Assembly (NCBI RefSeq): GCF_001562415.1
Contig: NZ_LOEE01000031.1
Coordinates: forward strand, 28,529 to 92,528
Length of the DNA stretch: 64,000 nucleotides
Direction: 5' to 3'
Source: Thermotalea metallivorans
GTDB taxonomy: Bacteria; Bacillota; Clostridia; Peptostreptococcales; Thermotaleaceae
The notes beneath the pieces were generated by a model that worked only from the letters and a program-made list of their open reading frames with translations, had not been told where the DNA came from and ran no database searches. Position 1 is the stretch's first letter. Each line of letters starts with the position of its first letter. Position numbers and translations under genes: made by a program. This document shows, piece after piece, positions 18,898 to 28,204 of the stretch.

Positions 18898-19434
18898 ATG
18901 ACAAATACTTTATTGAACTATATTCTTTTTTTTATAGGCGCATTGATTGTGCTGGTATCTTTTCTTTTTTTAAAAAAATATAAGGGTTCTTTTTTTTCCG
19001 ATCCTATGGCTGCTCTCAAAGAAGAGGAAAAAAAATTGATAGACTGCATAGAGATCGCTGAAGATATTATCAAGGAATTAAATGCAGTCAGCGATCATAT
19101 TATTCAAAACATTGATGCAAAGGCAGCGGAAATATGCCAAATATTAGAAGAAGCAGATAAAATCCGAAAGAACCAGACAGACTTTTTTTTGGAAAACATA
19201 TCTGAGCCATTAGGGCATATAGCAGCCGTAAAATGCGAAGTAACCGAAGGGAGAGGGGGCCGATTGGGAATAGAAAAAGGAGATCGAGAGAATGAAGAAG
19301 AAATGGCTGATGCCATGGAAGTCAATAAAATATTCAGCCTCCATGATCAAGGGTATACTTCTTCTCAAATAGCAAAACAATTAAACAAGGGGATTGGTGA
19401 AGTACAGTTAATATTAAATTTGAGAAAGCGGTGA
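18898..19434 (+). CDS. SwrB-like membrane protein (DUF6115-type)
   Basis: This 178-residue protein has one N-terminal membrane helix (about residues 8-28). A long helical/coiled-coil region (about 40-100) follows. The C-terminal helix-turn-helix-like motif IFSLHDQGYTSSQIAKQL is typical of DUF6115 proteins. Between sigD and rpsB, B. subtilis has swrB, which activates assembly of the flagellar export core. The same topology and location suggest a functional equivalent. I choose ATG 18898 because GGGGG is 5-9 bases upstream. ATG 18883 is an alternative. Confidence 0.65.
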   Translation: MTNTLLNYILFFIGALIVLVSFLFLKKYKGSFFSDPMAALKEEEKKLIDCIEIAEDIIKELNAVSDHIIQNIDAKAAEICQILEEADKIRKNQTDFFLENISEPLGHIAAVKCEVTEGRGGRLGIEKGDRENEEEMADAMEVNKIFSLHDQGYTSSQIAKQLNKGIGEVQLILNLRKR

Positions 19435-19438
19435 AAGG

Positions 19439-19888
19439 TTGAAAAACAGGATATTATGGGTGTGGATGCTTGGTATTGGCATAGGGATCATAATTTCTTC
19501 CTCTCTTAATGTATTGACGCAACCGAAAATTACTGAAGATTTTATCAGACGGGAAGCAAGAAAACTGGGAATGATTGACCCTAAGGATTATTTTGACAAA
19601 TCGGCCATGGAAAAACAGAAGGAATCCCCATCACAGGAAAAAAGGAATGACTTAGCTTTTCCTGCTGCCAATCACAGGATTACCATCAAGATCCCCAAAG
19701 GAACGACCAGCAAGGAAATCGCAAAAATATTAAAAGAAAATCGTTTGATTGTCTCAGAGGAAAATTTTCTGAATAAAGTATATGCCAAAGGGATGACGGG
19801 CAAAATAAGATGGGGAAAATATGAATTTTCATCGGATTCTTCTGAGGATGAAATTATAGAAAAAATCATCAATGGTGACTTTGAGTAA
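19439..19888 (+). CDS. Membrane-anchored MltG/YceG-like N-terminal domain protein
   Basis: This 149-residue protein has an N-terminal membrane anchor (about 5-25) and a linker. The C-terminal module HRITIKIPKGTTSKEIAKILKEN ... GKYEFSS matches the small LysM-like domain that opens MltG lytic transglycosylases. The catalytic transglycosylase part is absent, so it is probably a binding or regulatory protein, not an enzyme. It is the last gene of the motility operon. The start (TTG 19439) is uncertain because the AAAGG site is very close. Confidence 0.6.
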   Translation: MKNRILWVWMLGIGIGIIISSSLNVLTQPKITEDFIRREARKLGMIDPKDYFDKSAMEKQKESPSQEKRNDLAFPAANHRITIKIPKGTTSKEIAKILKENRLIVSEENFLNKVYAKGMTGKIRWGKYEFSSDSSEDEIIEKIINGDFE

Positions 19889-20031
19889 ATATGGAAAAAG
19901 TCTATGCATCAGCCCTGTAGCATTCCCACAGGGTATATTTGTGAAAAAATAGGCGGGAAACCTATTCCATATATAGTATATTTAGAGAATTGACAGGGAA
20001 AAATGGTGATACATCTATAAGCAAATTTTTA

Positions 20032-20061
20032 TTGCCAAATCCATTCTTCCTATGTTATACT
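20032..20061 (+). promoter_or_regulatory. Sigma-A promoter for rpsB
   Basis: TTGCCA at 20032-20037 and TATACT at 20056-20061 are separated by 18 bases. They match the vegetative consensus well and lie about 105 bases before the rpsB ATG. This is the only strong promoter-like pair in the gap. Confidence 0.7.
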
Positions 20062-20077
20062 ACATAAGGTGATTGAA

Positions 20078-20143
20078 TACACACGCTCTGGAATTTTTAA
20101 ATTGGTGCCTGCGGGTCTTTTAAAAAGATGAACAGAGTGGAGG
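20078..20143 (+). ncRNA. Structured 5' leader of rpsB mRNA (possible S2 autoregulatory element)
   Basis: GCTCTG near 20084-20089 pairs with CAGAGT near 20132-20137 (one G-U). This closes a domain that contains a U-rich strand, the GGTGCCTGCGGGTC segment and the self-complementary CTTTTAAAAAG. The region sits between the promoter and a strong GGAGG site at 20154-20158. Ribosomal protein operons commonly carry such leaders for feedback. The specific link to S2 is an inference. Confidence 0.45.
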
Positions 20144-20166
20144 AAAAAACCAAGGAGGTGAAGAAA

Positions 20167-20865
20167 ATGTCAGTAATATCAATGAAACAGCTTTTGGAAG
20201 CAGGTGTTCATTTTGGGCATCAAACCAGAAGATGGAATCCTAAAATGGCTGAGTACATTTTCACAGAAAGAAACGGTATCTACATTATCGACTTGCAAAA
20301 GACTGTAAAAAAAGTTGAAGAAGCTTATGCATTTGTCAAAGAAATTGCAGCAAGCAATAAGACAATTCTATTTGTAGGTACGAAGAAGCAAGCTCAAGAA
20401 TCCATCGAGCAGGAAGCAAAAAGATGTGGCATGTATTACGTCAATCAAAGATGGCTCGGGGGAATGTTGACAAACTACAAGACAATTCGTAGAAGAATTG
20501 ACCGTCTTCACGAACTAGTGAGAATGGAAGAGGAAGGAATGTTTGATGTTCTGCCGAAGAAGGAAGTAATCAAGCTGAAAAATGAGCAAGAGAAACTTGA
20601 AAAATTCCTAGGCGGAATTAAAGAAATGAATGAACTTCCAGGGGCACTGTTTGTTGTAGACCCAAGAAAAGAGAGAATCGCTGTGCAGGAAGCTCAAAAA
20701 TTAGGCATACCTGTGGTAGGCATCGTTGACACAAACTGTGATCCTGATGAAGTTGACTATGTAATTCCGGCCAACGATGATGCGATCAGAGCTGTAAAAC
20801 TGATCACTGCGAAGATTGCTGATGCAGTGATTGAAGGCAGACAAGGCGAACAAATGGAAGAGTAA
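20167..20865 (+). CDS. rpsB: 30S ribosomal protein S2
   Basis: This 232-residue protein has the S2 hallmarks: [23 protein letters not shown] at the N-terminus, [13 protein letters not shown] near 95 and PALFVVDP-type [11 protein letters not shown] near 155. It also has [14 protein letters not shown] choose ATG 20167 with CAAGGAGGTGAAG upstream. An in-frame ATG at 20128 lies in the leader. S2 is needed for late 30S assembly. Confidence 0.97.
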   Translation: MSVISMKQLLEAGVHFGHQTRRWNPKMAEYIFTERNGIYIIDLQKTVKKVEEAYAFVKEIAASNKTILFVGTKKQAQESIEQEAKRCGMYYVNQRWLGGMLTNYKTIRRRIDRLHELVRMEEEGMFDVLPKKEVIKLKNEQEKLEKFLGGIKEMNELPGALFVVDPRKERIAVQEAQKLGIPVVGIVDTNCDPDEVDYVIPANDDAIRAVKLITAKIADAVIEGRQGEQMEE

Positions 20866-20872
20866 CGAAGGA

Positions 20873-20918
20873 TGGTAAGGGTTAAGAAGGGATTTTATCC
20901 CTTACTGCTCTTACCATT
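20873..20918 (+). promoter_or_regulatory. Stem-loop between rpsB and tsf
   Basis: ATGGTAAG at 20873-20880 and CTTACCAT at 20911-20918 are perfect complements. A second nested pairing of AAGGGA with TCCCTT lies inside. There is no T-tract, so this looks like a processing or attenuation hairpin, not a terminator. Confidence 0.6.
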
Positions 20919-20955
20919 TATAATATACACTGAAAACACGTGAGGAGGCGTTCTT

Positions 20956-21603
20956 ATGGCGATTACAGCAGGAATGGTTAAAGATTTGAGAGAAAGAACC
21001 GGAGCCGGTATGATGGACTGTAAAAAGGCACTGGAAGAATCCAATGGCGATATGGATAAGGCTATTGAGATCCTTAGGGAAAAAGGATTGGCAAAAGCCG
21101 CTAAAAAGGCTGGCAGAATTGCCGCTGAAGGGTTAGTGGAAGCATATATCCATGGCGGAAGAATCGGCGTATTGGTAGAGGTAAACAGCGAAACAGATTT
21201 TGTTGCGAAAAATGAAGAATTTAAGCAATTTGTAAAGGACGTGGCCATGCAGATAGCAGCGGCGAATCCCCTTTACATAAGAAGAGAAGAAGTGCCGGAA
21301 GAGGTTATTCAAAAAGAAAGAGAGATTTTGAGAGCTCAGGCCCTAAACGAAGGCAAGCCGGAGAAGATTGTTGATAAGATGGTAGAAGGAAGAATTGAGA
21401 AGTTCTTTAAGGAAGTTTGCTTATTAGAACAAGCCTTCATTCGAGATCCGGAGATTACTATTCAGGATTTATTGAATGAAAAGATAGCAAAAATCGGGGA
21501 AAATTTATCCATACGAAGATTTGTTCGTTATGAAGTTGGAGAAGGTATTGAGAAGAAAGAAGAAAACTTTGCAGAAGAAGTAGCGAAACAAATAAATAGC
21601 TAA
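20956..21603 (+). CDS. tsf: Translation elongation factor EF-Ts
   Basis: EF-Ts (215 residues) recycles EF-Tu by nucleotide exchange. The N-terminal UBA-like domain has [19 protein letters not shown]. The core contains [15 protein letters not shown] near 75-90. At 215 residues it is the short form found in many Clostridia, lacking part of the E. coli dimerization region. It has a strong GTGAGGAGGCG ribosome site and follows rpsB as usual. Confidence 0.97.
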   Translation: MAITAGMVKDLRERTGAGMMDCKKALEESNGDMDKAIEILREKGLAKAAKKAGRIAAEGLVEAYIHGGRIGVLVEVNSETDFVAKNEEFKQFVKDVAMQIAAANPLYIRREEVPEEVIQKEREILRAQALNEGKPEKIVDKMVEGRIEKFFKEVCLLEQAFIRDPEITIQDLLNEKIAKIGENLSIRRFVRYEVGEGIEKKEENFAEEVAKQINS

Positions 21604-21620
21604 TCCGACAATTAAACATA

Positions 21621-21647
21621 GAGAACACTGGCCGTGTTCTCTTTTTT
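21621..21647 (+). terminator. Rho-independent terminator after tsf
   Basis: GAGAACAC (21621-21628), a TGGCC loop and GTGTTCTC (21634-21641) are followed by six T. This is a perfect 8-bp stem with U-tract 18 bases after tsf. It should separate or attenuate transcription between rpsB-tsf and pyrH. Confidence 0.85.
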
Positions 21648-21649
21648 AA

Positions 21650-22432
<783 letters not shown>

Positions 22433-22435
22433 CAA

Positions 22436-22993
22436 ATGAATTTGAGCGTTCACAAGGAACTGGATGAAAAAATGCAAAAAACTATTAAAGTATTAAAAGA
22501 AGAGTTGCACAGCATCAGGGCCGGGAGGGCAAATCCGGCATTATTGGATCGAATTACCGTTGAATATTACGGAACACCTACCCCTTTAAAACAGATTGCT
22601 ACAGTTTCTGCACCGGAGCCAAGATTGCTGGTGATTCAGCCCTTTGATAAATCTGCTGTGCAAGCAATTGAAAAAGCCATTACCCAATCGGATTTAGGCA
22701 TCAATCCATCTAACGATGGAAAGATTATTCGGCTGGCCATTCCCCAATTAACGGAAGAAAGAAGAAAAGAACTGACAAAATTAGCAAAAAAAATTGGAGA
22801 AGATGCGAAGGTTGCTATTCGAAATGAGCGAAGGGAAGCCAACGATAAACTAAAGAAGATGCAGAAAAATGCCGAGATTACAGAAGATGATTTAAAGAAA
22901 GCAGAAGATGAAGTACAAAAAATGACAAATAAATATATTGATATTATTGATGAATTAATTGAGAAAAAAGAAAAAGAAATTATGGAGGTATAA
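22436..22993 (+). CDS. frr: Ribosome recycling factor
   Basis: RRF (185 residues) splits post-termination ribosomes together with EF-G. It shows the conserved [17 protein letters not shown] near 25-40 and the hinge [36 protein letters not shown] (near 90-110) and a C-terminal helical arm are also present. It lies 3 bases after pyrH, the standard pairing. Confidence 0.97.
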   Translation: MNLSVHKELDEKMQKTIKVLKEELHSIRAGRANPALLDRITVEYYGTPTPLKQIATVSAPEPRLLVIQPFDKSAVQAIEKAITQSDLGINPSNDGKIIRLAIPQLTEERRKELTKLAKKIGEDAKVAIRNERREANDKLKKMQKNAEITEDDLKKAEDEVQKMTNKYIDIIDELIEKKEKEIMEV

Positions 22994-22999
22994 CGCTAC

Positions 23000-23185
23000 G
23001 TGTATATACCGGATGTGGTTGGATTTCCTTTGGAAAAAGCTCAGGATGAGTTAACAAAATTAGGTCTTGGGGTTGTTATCCTAGAAACCTTTTCACCGAA
23101 AGAAAAGGAACCTATCGGTGAATGTAGAGTAGTGAAACAAACACAAATAAGTGATCAAATTGAACTGACTGTAAGTTTTTTCTAA
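23000..23185 (+). CDS. Stand-alone PASTA-domain protein
   Basis: This 61-residue protein is almost exactly one PASTA domain. It starts with the hallmark IPDVVGFPLEKAQDELTKLG and ends in a strand IELTVSF. PASTA modules are normally extracellular muropeptide sensors on Ser/Thr kinases and PBPs. Here there is no signal peptide, membrane helix or partner domain. It starts at GTG 23000, directly after frr, and is followed by a hairpin. Family is recognised, function is not. Confidence 0.75.
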   Translation: MYIPDVVGFPLEKAQDELTKLGLGVVILETFSPKEKEPIGECRVVKQTQISDQIELTVSFF

Positions 23186-23208
23186 GCCCCCGTTTCAAGG
23201 GGGTTTCC
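23186..23208 (+). terminator. Terminator-like hairpin after the PASTA gene
   Basis: CCCCC (23187-23191) and GGGGG (23199-23203) form a 5-bp GC stem with a 7-base loop. A short TTT follows and a T-rich stretch lies further on. It is probably a weak intrinsic terminator or attenuator before uppS. Confidence 0.55.
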
Positions 23209-23248
23209 CATTATTTGTTTTAACGAAAGGCATTGGGGGCATATCGGC

Positions 23249-24016
23249 ATGAAGATTTTTAAAAATTTATTTTGGAAACAAGAAAATACATACAATGTAG
23301 GGAATATAGATTTAGAAAATTTACCTGTTCACATTGCAATTATCATGGATGGAAACGGTCGCTGGGCGAAAAAACGAGGATTGCCCAGAACGGCAGGGCA
23401 TAAGGCAGGAGTGGAAGCATTAAGGGATATCATCCGTACCTGTTCGCGATTAGGAATCAAGTATTTATCCTTATATGCTTTTTCTACAGAAAATTGGAAA
23501 AGGCCCCAGGAAGAAGTAAATGGGCTCATGCAGCTTTTGGTATTGTATTTAAGGAAGGAAGTAGAAGAGCTCCATGAGAATCATGTAAAAATCAATGTGA
23601 TTGGGGACATTCAAGGTTTGCCTGAGAATGCCCGGCAGGAAGTAGAGGCTGCAGTGGCCAGAACCGAGAATAATGATGGATTGGTCGTAAATATTGCATT
23701 AAATTATGGGGGAAGGGCTGAAATCATACAGGCAGTCAAAGAAATATCCAGACGGGCAAAAAGAAACGAACTGGATATAGAGGCAATTGACGAAGAAATT
23801 TTTTCTAAATTTTTATATACAAAGGGCATTCCGGACCCGGATCTGGTCATTCGGCCCAGTGGAGAATTAAGGATCAGCAATTTTTTGCTGTGGCAGATTG
23901 CCTATAGCGAGTTTTGGTTTTCCAATATATATTGGCCTGATTTTACCGGGAAAAATCTAGTGGAAGCCATTATTGACTATCAAAAGAGAGACAGAAGATA
24001 CGGAGGCGTTAAATAG
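23249..24016 (+). CDS. uppS: Undecaprenyl (di-trans,poly-cis) diphosphate synthase
   Basis: UppS (255 residues) makes C55-PP, the lipid carrier for cell wall precursors, by adding IPP units to FPP. It has the cis-prenyltransferase signature IIMDGNGRWAKKRG near 30-43, with the catalytic Asp. It also has FSTENWKRP near 80-88 and RPSGELRISNFLLWQ near 205. The length is normal. It is followed closely by cdsA. Confidence 0.96.
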   Translation: MKIFKNLFWKQENTYNVGNIDLENLPVHIAIIMDGNGRWAKKRGLPRTAGHKAGVEALRDIIRTCSRLGIKYLSLYAFSTENWKRPQEEVNGLMQLLVLYLRKEVEELHENHVKINVIGDIQGLPENARQEVEAAVARTENNDGLVVNIALNYGGRAEIIQAVKEISRRAKRNELDIEAIDEEIFSKFLYTKGIPDPDLVIRPSGELRISNFLLWQIAYSEFWFSNIYWPDFTGKNLVEAIIDYQKRDRRYGGVK

Positions 24017-24028
24017 GAGGAGATTCAA

Positions 24029-24817
24029 ATGTTGACAAGAATTATATCCGCTCTTTTAGGGATTCCCCTATTATTATTTGTAGTGACGAAAGGTGGGATT
24101 ACATTAAAAGTTTCCCTGCTGGCATTAACGATCATAGCAATGGATGAGTTTTTTAACGCCTTCAGCAATATCGGTGTTTACCCTTCAAAAATGATAGGGA
24201 TTTCGAGTGCTATCTTGCTTGGGATTTTTACATATGTTGGAACACAAAGGGAATGGATTTTGCTTTGGTTTTTTATCAATATGATGTTCATTCTAGCTTA
24301 TAATTTATTCAATCGAAGTGTCAATGTCCTGTCTTCAGGGATTACTGCCTTGGGGATATATTATATTGTGTTTTTTATGTTCCATATTATCTTTATTGCA
24401 GACAGTACCTATCCTAACCTTGTTTGGATGGTTTTTATTACTGCATGGGCAACAGATACCTCAGCTTATTTTACAGGCGTTTTCTTTGGACGGACAAAGC
24501 TTTGCCCCACCATCAGTCCCAAAAAGACGGTGGAGGGCGCTATTGGAGGAGTCATTGGAAGCACCATGGTGAGTGGTATCTTTGCAAAATATTTTGTACC
24601 AGATCTTATTTTTCATGGCATGGTTTTAGGATTTTTGGGCAGTATATTTGCACAAGCAGGGGATTTAACGGCATCTGTTTTTAAAAGGCATGTAGGAATC
24701 AAAGACTATGGAAAAATAATGCCCGGCCATGGCGGCATATTAGATAGATTTGACAGTATACTTTTTACGGCTCCCGTCGTATATTATTATGTCATTCTAT
24801 TTATTCAAAATGGCTGA
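24029..24817 (+). CDS. cdsA: Phosphatidate cytidylyltransferase
   Basis: CdsA (262 residues) makes CDP-diacylglycerol, the precursor of all phospholipids. The protein is nearly all membrane helices. It carries the family signature in its C-terminal part, KDYGKIMPGHGGILDRFDS, preceded by SPKKTVEGAIGG near 170. It follows uppS by 12 bases with a GGAGGAG site. Confidence 0.96.
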   Translation: MLTRIISALLGIPLLLFVVTKGGITLKVSLLALTIIAMDEFFNAFSNIGVYPSKMIGISSAILLGIFTYVGTQREWILLWFFINMMFILAYNLFNRSVNVLSSGITALGIYYIVFFMFHIIFIADSTYPNLVWMVFITAWATDTSAYFTGVFFGRTKLCPTISPKKTVEGAIGGVIGSTMVSGIFAKYFVPDLIFHGMVLGFLGSIFAQAGDLTASVFKRHVGIKDYGKIMPGHGGILDRFDSILFTAPVVYYYVILFIQNG

Positions 24818-24921
24818 TAGCTAATAAATAATAGATGGAAGACAGCAGCGACAAAAAAATGATGGAGTTTATCTTCTTACCCAGATTGCAATTGTTTTAC
24901 GAGAAATGAAAGGATGATGGA

Positions 24922-26070
24922 ATGAAAAATATAAGCATCTTAGGATCTACAGGTTCCATTGGAAGACAAACGATAGATGTAGTGAGATCCAACAAAGAAG
25001 AATTTCATATATCGGGACTAAGTGGAAACAATAATATTGAATTGCTGGAACAGCAGATACGGGAGTTCCGCCCCCGGATTGCTGCCGTAATGGATGAGGC
25101 AAAAGCCTTAGAATTATGGAAAAGGCTAGGAAAAAGCAAAACAGAAATTGTATGGGGTCTGGATGGGTTGATTGCTGTTGCTACCCTAGAGGAGGTGGAT
25201 CTGGTATTAACCTCTGTTGTAGGGATGATTGGTCTTCTGCCTACGATTAGGGCAGTACAAGGAAAGAAAAATATTGCCTTGGCGAATAAGGAAACTTTGG
25301 TTGCTGCCGGTGAGATTGTGATGGAAGAAGCCCGCAGACACGGGGTAAAAATTATCCCTGTGGATAGTGAGCATAGTGCCATATTTCAATGTCTTCAAGG
25401 ATATCGGATGAAGGATATAAGGAGAATCATTTTAACTGCATCGGGAGGGCCCTTTCGAGGTTACTCCAAGGATGAACTGCAAAAGGTTACTGTTGCAGAA
25501 GCCTTAAGGCATCCCAGATGGAATATGGGCAAGAAAATTTCCGTTGATTCGGCGACCCTAATGAATAAAGGATTGGAAGTAATTGAAGCAAAATGGCTGT
25601 TTGATGTGGATGCAGCACAGATTGAAGTTGTAATTCATCCCCAAAGCATTATCCATTCCCTTGTTGAATACAAGGATAGCTCTGTCTTGGCCCAAATGGG
25701 ATATCCTGATATGCGGGTACCGATTCAGTATGCATTGACTTATCCGAATCGCTTGGAAAATCATTATGAAAAATTGGATCTGTTGAAGGTAGGCAGTCTA
25801 ACCTTTGAAAAACCAGACACAGACTGTTTTCCTTGCCTAAGGCTTGCCTACGAATCTTTAAAAATCGGCGGCAGCATGCCCACGGTGCTGAATGCTGCCA
25901 ATGAGGTATTGGTGGAGTTATTCCTTCAAGGAAAGATAGGATTTCATGAGATTTCCGAGAGGTTGGAAAAAGTACTGGAGAAACATGAAGTGGTGCATAG
26001 ATTCGATGTAAATGAGATTATGGAAATTGATCTTTGGACCAGAAAATGGATTCAAAACATGACAATTTAG
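24922..26070 (+). CDS. dxr: 1-deoxy-D-xylulose 5-phosphate reductoisomerase
   Basis: Dxr (382 residues) catalyses the committed step of the MEP isoprenoid pathway, forming MEP with NADPH. It has the N-terminal Rossmann motif ILGSTGSIGRQT and the cofactor-side ALANKETLVAAG near 120. The metal-binding segment PVDSEHSAIFQ follows near 148. The active-site loop region has HPRWNMGKKISVDSATLMNKG. Full length. The 104-base gap before it shows no clear promoter. Confidence 0.97.
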   Translation: MKNISILGSTGSIGRQTIDVVRSNKEEFHISGLSGNNNIELLEQQIREFRPRIAAVMDEAKALELWKRLGKSKTEIVWGLDGLIAVATLEEVDLVLTSVVGMIGLLPTIRAVQGKKNIALANKETLVAAGEIVMEEARRHGVKIIPVDSEHSAIFQCLQGYRMKDIRRIILTASGGPFRGYSKDELQKVTVAEALRHPRWNMGKKISVDSATLMNKGLEVIEAKWLFDVDAAQIEVVIHPQSIIHSLVEYKDSSVLAQMGYPDMRVPIQYALTYPNRLENHYEKLDLLKVGSLTFEKPDTDCFPCLRLAYESLKIGGSMPTVLNAANEVLVELFLQGKIGFHEISERLEKVLEKHEVVHRFDVNEIMEIDLWTRKWIQNMTI

Positions 26071-26081
26071 GTGGTGTGAAT

Positions 26082-27092
26082 ATGGGAACATTTATTACGG
26101 CGATACTTGTATTTGGTCTCTTGGTTATATTTCATGAACTGGGTCACTTTATTGCGGCAAAATTAGCAGGAGTTAAAGTGCATGAATTTGCAGTAGGCAT
26201 GGGACCCAGGTTTTTGAAAATAAAAGGCAAAGAAACGGAATACTCCTTGAGAATATTGCCGATCGGTGGTTATGTAAAAATGGAGGGGGAAGATGAATCC
26301 TCGGAAGATGAAAGAAGTTTTGGGAACAAACCTTTATGGGCAAGGATGTCTGTGATTGTGGCAGGCCCGTTGATGAATTTTATACTGGCCGTATTGCTGT
26401 TTATCATTATTTTTTATGCCATCGGATTTCCTACTACAAAAATTAGTCAAGTTACACCTGGTCTTCCAGCAGAGGCAGCCGGCATAGAAGCTGGAGACCA
26501 AATTTTGCGCATTGACGGAAAAACTATTGATAGTTGGGATGAAATCGTTCAAATCATTAACAGCAGCAACAATCGATTGCTGCATATAGCTTTGATAAGT
26601 CCCAAAGGAGAGGAAAAGGAGGTACAGGTTCAGCCTGTGATGAAAGCAGGAATGAAACAAGCGGTGATAGGGATTTCACCTGTGATTGAAAAATCCTTTC
26701 CCAGATCGGTGAAGGCAAGCTTTAACAGAACTATCTTTGTAATGCAGGGTATGTTAGACTTTTTGGGTAATTTATTTAGGGGAAAAGCATCTGCAGAGGA
26801 TGTGGTTGGTCCTGTGGGGATCATTCATCTGGTAGGTGAGGCAGCGAAGGTCAGCATATTTAGTGTGCTGTCCTTTGCAGCCCTCATCAGTATTAACTTA
26901 GGGATTGTAAATTTGCTTCCCATACCTGCACTGGACGGAGGGCGATTGCTCTTTTTAATCTTCGAAGGGATAAGCGGTAAGCCTGTGAATCCGGAAAGGG
27001 AAGGGTTTATACACTTGGTGGGCTTTATTTTGCTGATGATGTTGATGATTTTTATCGTCTATAAGGATATTAATAGATTTGACTTATTTTAG
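26082..27092 (+). CDS. rseP: Intramembrane site-2 zinc protease RseP (RasP)
   Basis: This 336-residue S2P-family protease cleaves anti-sigma factors and signal-peptide remnants inside the membrane. The zinc site H18-E19-L-G-H22 lies in the first helix. A PDZ domain (about 120-190) follows the second helix. The third ligand region [15 protein letters not shown] is near 285. I use ATG 26082 with GGTGGTGTGAA upstream. The longer frame from 26034 overlaps dxr and is not needed. Confidence 0.95.
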   Translation: MGTFITAILVFGLLVIFHELGHFIAAKLAGVKVHEFAVGMGPRFLKIKGKETEYSLRILPIGGYVKMEGEDESSEDERSFGNKPLWARMSVIVAGPLMNFILAVLLFIIIFYAIGFPTTKISQVTPGLPAEAAGIEAGDQILRIDGKTIDSWDEIVQIINSSNNRLLHIALISPKGEEKEVQVQPVMKAGMKQAVIGISPVIEKSFPRSVKASFNRTIFVMQGMLDFLGNLFRGKASAEDVVGPVGIIHLVGEAAKVSIFSVLSFAALISINLGIVNLLPIPALDGGRLLFLIFEGISGKPVNPEREGFIHLVGFILLMMLMIFIVYKDINRFDLF

Positions 27093-27106
27093 GCAGGTGG
27101 AGAGAT

Positions 27107-28162
27107 GTGACGATCCATAGAAAAAAAACAAGAACTGTGCTATGCGGAGATATAAAAATCGGCGGAGATGCACCCATTACCATTCAGTCCATGACGAATA
27201 CAGATACCAGAGATATCCCTGCCACTGTGTCCCAGATCAGGCGTCTTCAGGAAGCGGGCTGTGAAATCATAAGGGTTGCTGTACCTGACGAAGAGGCAGC
27301 CAGGGCTATCAAAGAGATTAAATCCCAGGTGCATATTCCTCTTGTGGCAGATATACATTTTGATTATAGATTGGCATTAATCTGTATAGAGAATGGTATC
27401 GACAAACTTCGAATTAACCCGGGCAATATTGGAGATGCAGAACGGGTAAAGAAGGTAGTGGCACAAGCCAAGGAGAGGAAGATTCCCATCCGAATCGGCG
27501 TAAATGCAGGGTCTGTAGATAGAAAAATTCTAGCCAAGTATGGAGAGGTCAACAAAGAAGCTCTGGTAGAGAGCGCTTTGGAACATATTGGGATTCTAGA
27601 ACAATTAAATTTTGAAGATATTGTCGTTTCTTTAAAGGCGTCAGACATTCAGCTTACGGTAGATGCCTATAGACTGCTTTCACAAAAAGTAGATTATCCT
27701 CTCCATATCGGCATTACAGAAGCCGGAACTATCTGGGGAGGAACCATCAAGTCTGCCATTGGCATAGGAGCCCTTTTGCTGGACGGTTTAGGGGATACCC
27801 TTAGGGTTTCTTTGACAGGGGACCCTGTAGAAGAAATTAAAGTTGCCAGGGAAATTTTGAAATCACTGGGTTTGAGAAACTTTGGCGTAAAGTTGGTATC
27901 CTGTCCTACGTGTGGAAGATGCCAAATTGATTTAATCCAATTGGCAAATCGAATAGAAGAAAAACTGCAAAAAATCAACAAGTCCGTTACGGTAGCCGTC
28001 ATGGGATGTGGGGTAAACGGGCCCGGAGAGGCTAGGGAAGCAGATATCGGTATTGCCGGAGGCAAATCCTCAGCTCTGTTGTTTAAAAAAGGAAAAATCA
28101 TAAAAAAAATTGAGGAAAGTCAAATTGAACAAGTTTTATTAGAGGAAATCGATAAACTCTAG
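27107..28162 (+). CDS. ispG: (E)-4-hydroxy-3-methylbut-2-enyl-diphosphate synthase
   Basis: IspG (351 residues) is the 4Fe-4S enzyme that converts MEcPP to HMBPP late in the MEP pathway. It opens with the conserved [12 protein letters not shown] (near 25-36). The cluster-binding cysteines lie in SCPTCGRC and in [14 protein letters not shown] near 300. It starts at GTG 27107. Together with dxr it makes this operon a supplier of isoprenoid precursor for UppS. Confidence 0.97.
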   Translation: MTIHRKKTRTVLCGDIKIGGDAPITIQSMTNTDTRDIPATVSQIRRLQEAGCEIIRVAVPDEEAARAIKEIKSQVHIPLVADIHFDYRLALICIENGIDKLRINPGNIGDAERVKKVVAQAKERKIPIRIGVNAGSVDRKILAKYGEVNKEALVESALEHIGILEQLNFEDIVVSLKASDIQLTVDAYRLLSQKVDYPLHIGITEAGTIWGGTIKSAIGIGALLLDGLGDTLRVSLTGDPVEEIKVAREILKSLGLRNFGVKLVSCPTCGRCQIDLIQLANRIEEKLQKINKSVTVAVMGCGVNGPGEAREADIGIAGGKSSALLFKKGKIIKKIEESQIEQVLLEEIDKL

Positions 28163-28204
28163 CGTTATTTTTTTCTATCAATTTCATAGCTAAGGGTGGT
28201 TTAA

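Larger units (their letters stand above)
19889..20166 (+). other. Intergenic region between the motility operon and rpsB
   Basis: This 278-base non-coding stretch holds two short hairpins that could end the flagellar transcript. One is CCCTGT/ACAGGG (19913-19933) and the other AATAGG/CCTATT (19948-19966); neither has a strong U-tract. A sigma-A-like promoter (20032-20061) and a structured rpsB leader follow. I see no coding capacity besides short upstream frames. Confidence 0.6.

Noticed and set aside
19990..20020. Second promoter for rpsB with TTGACA and TATAAG
   Set aside because: The spacer is about 19 bases and the downstream pair at 20032-20061 is better placed. It could still be a minor start.
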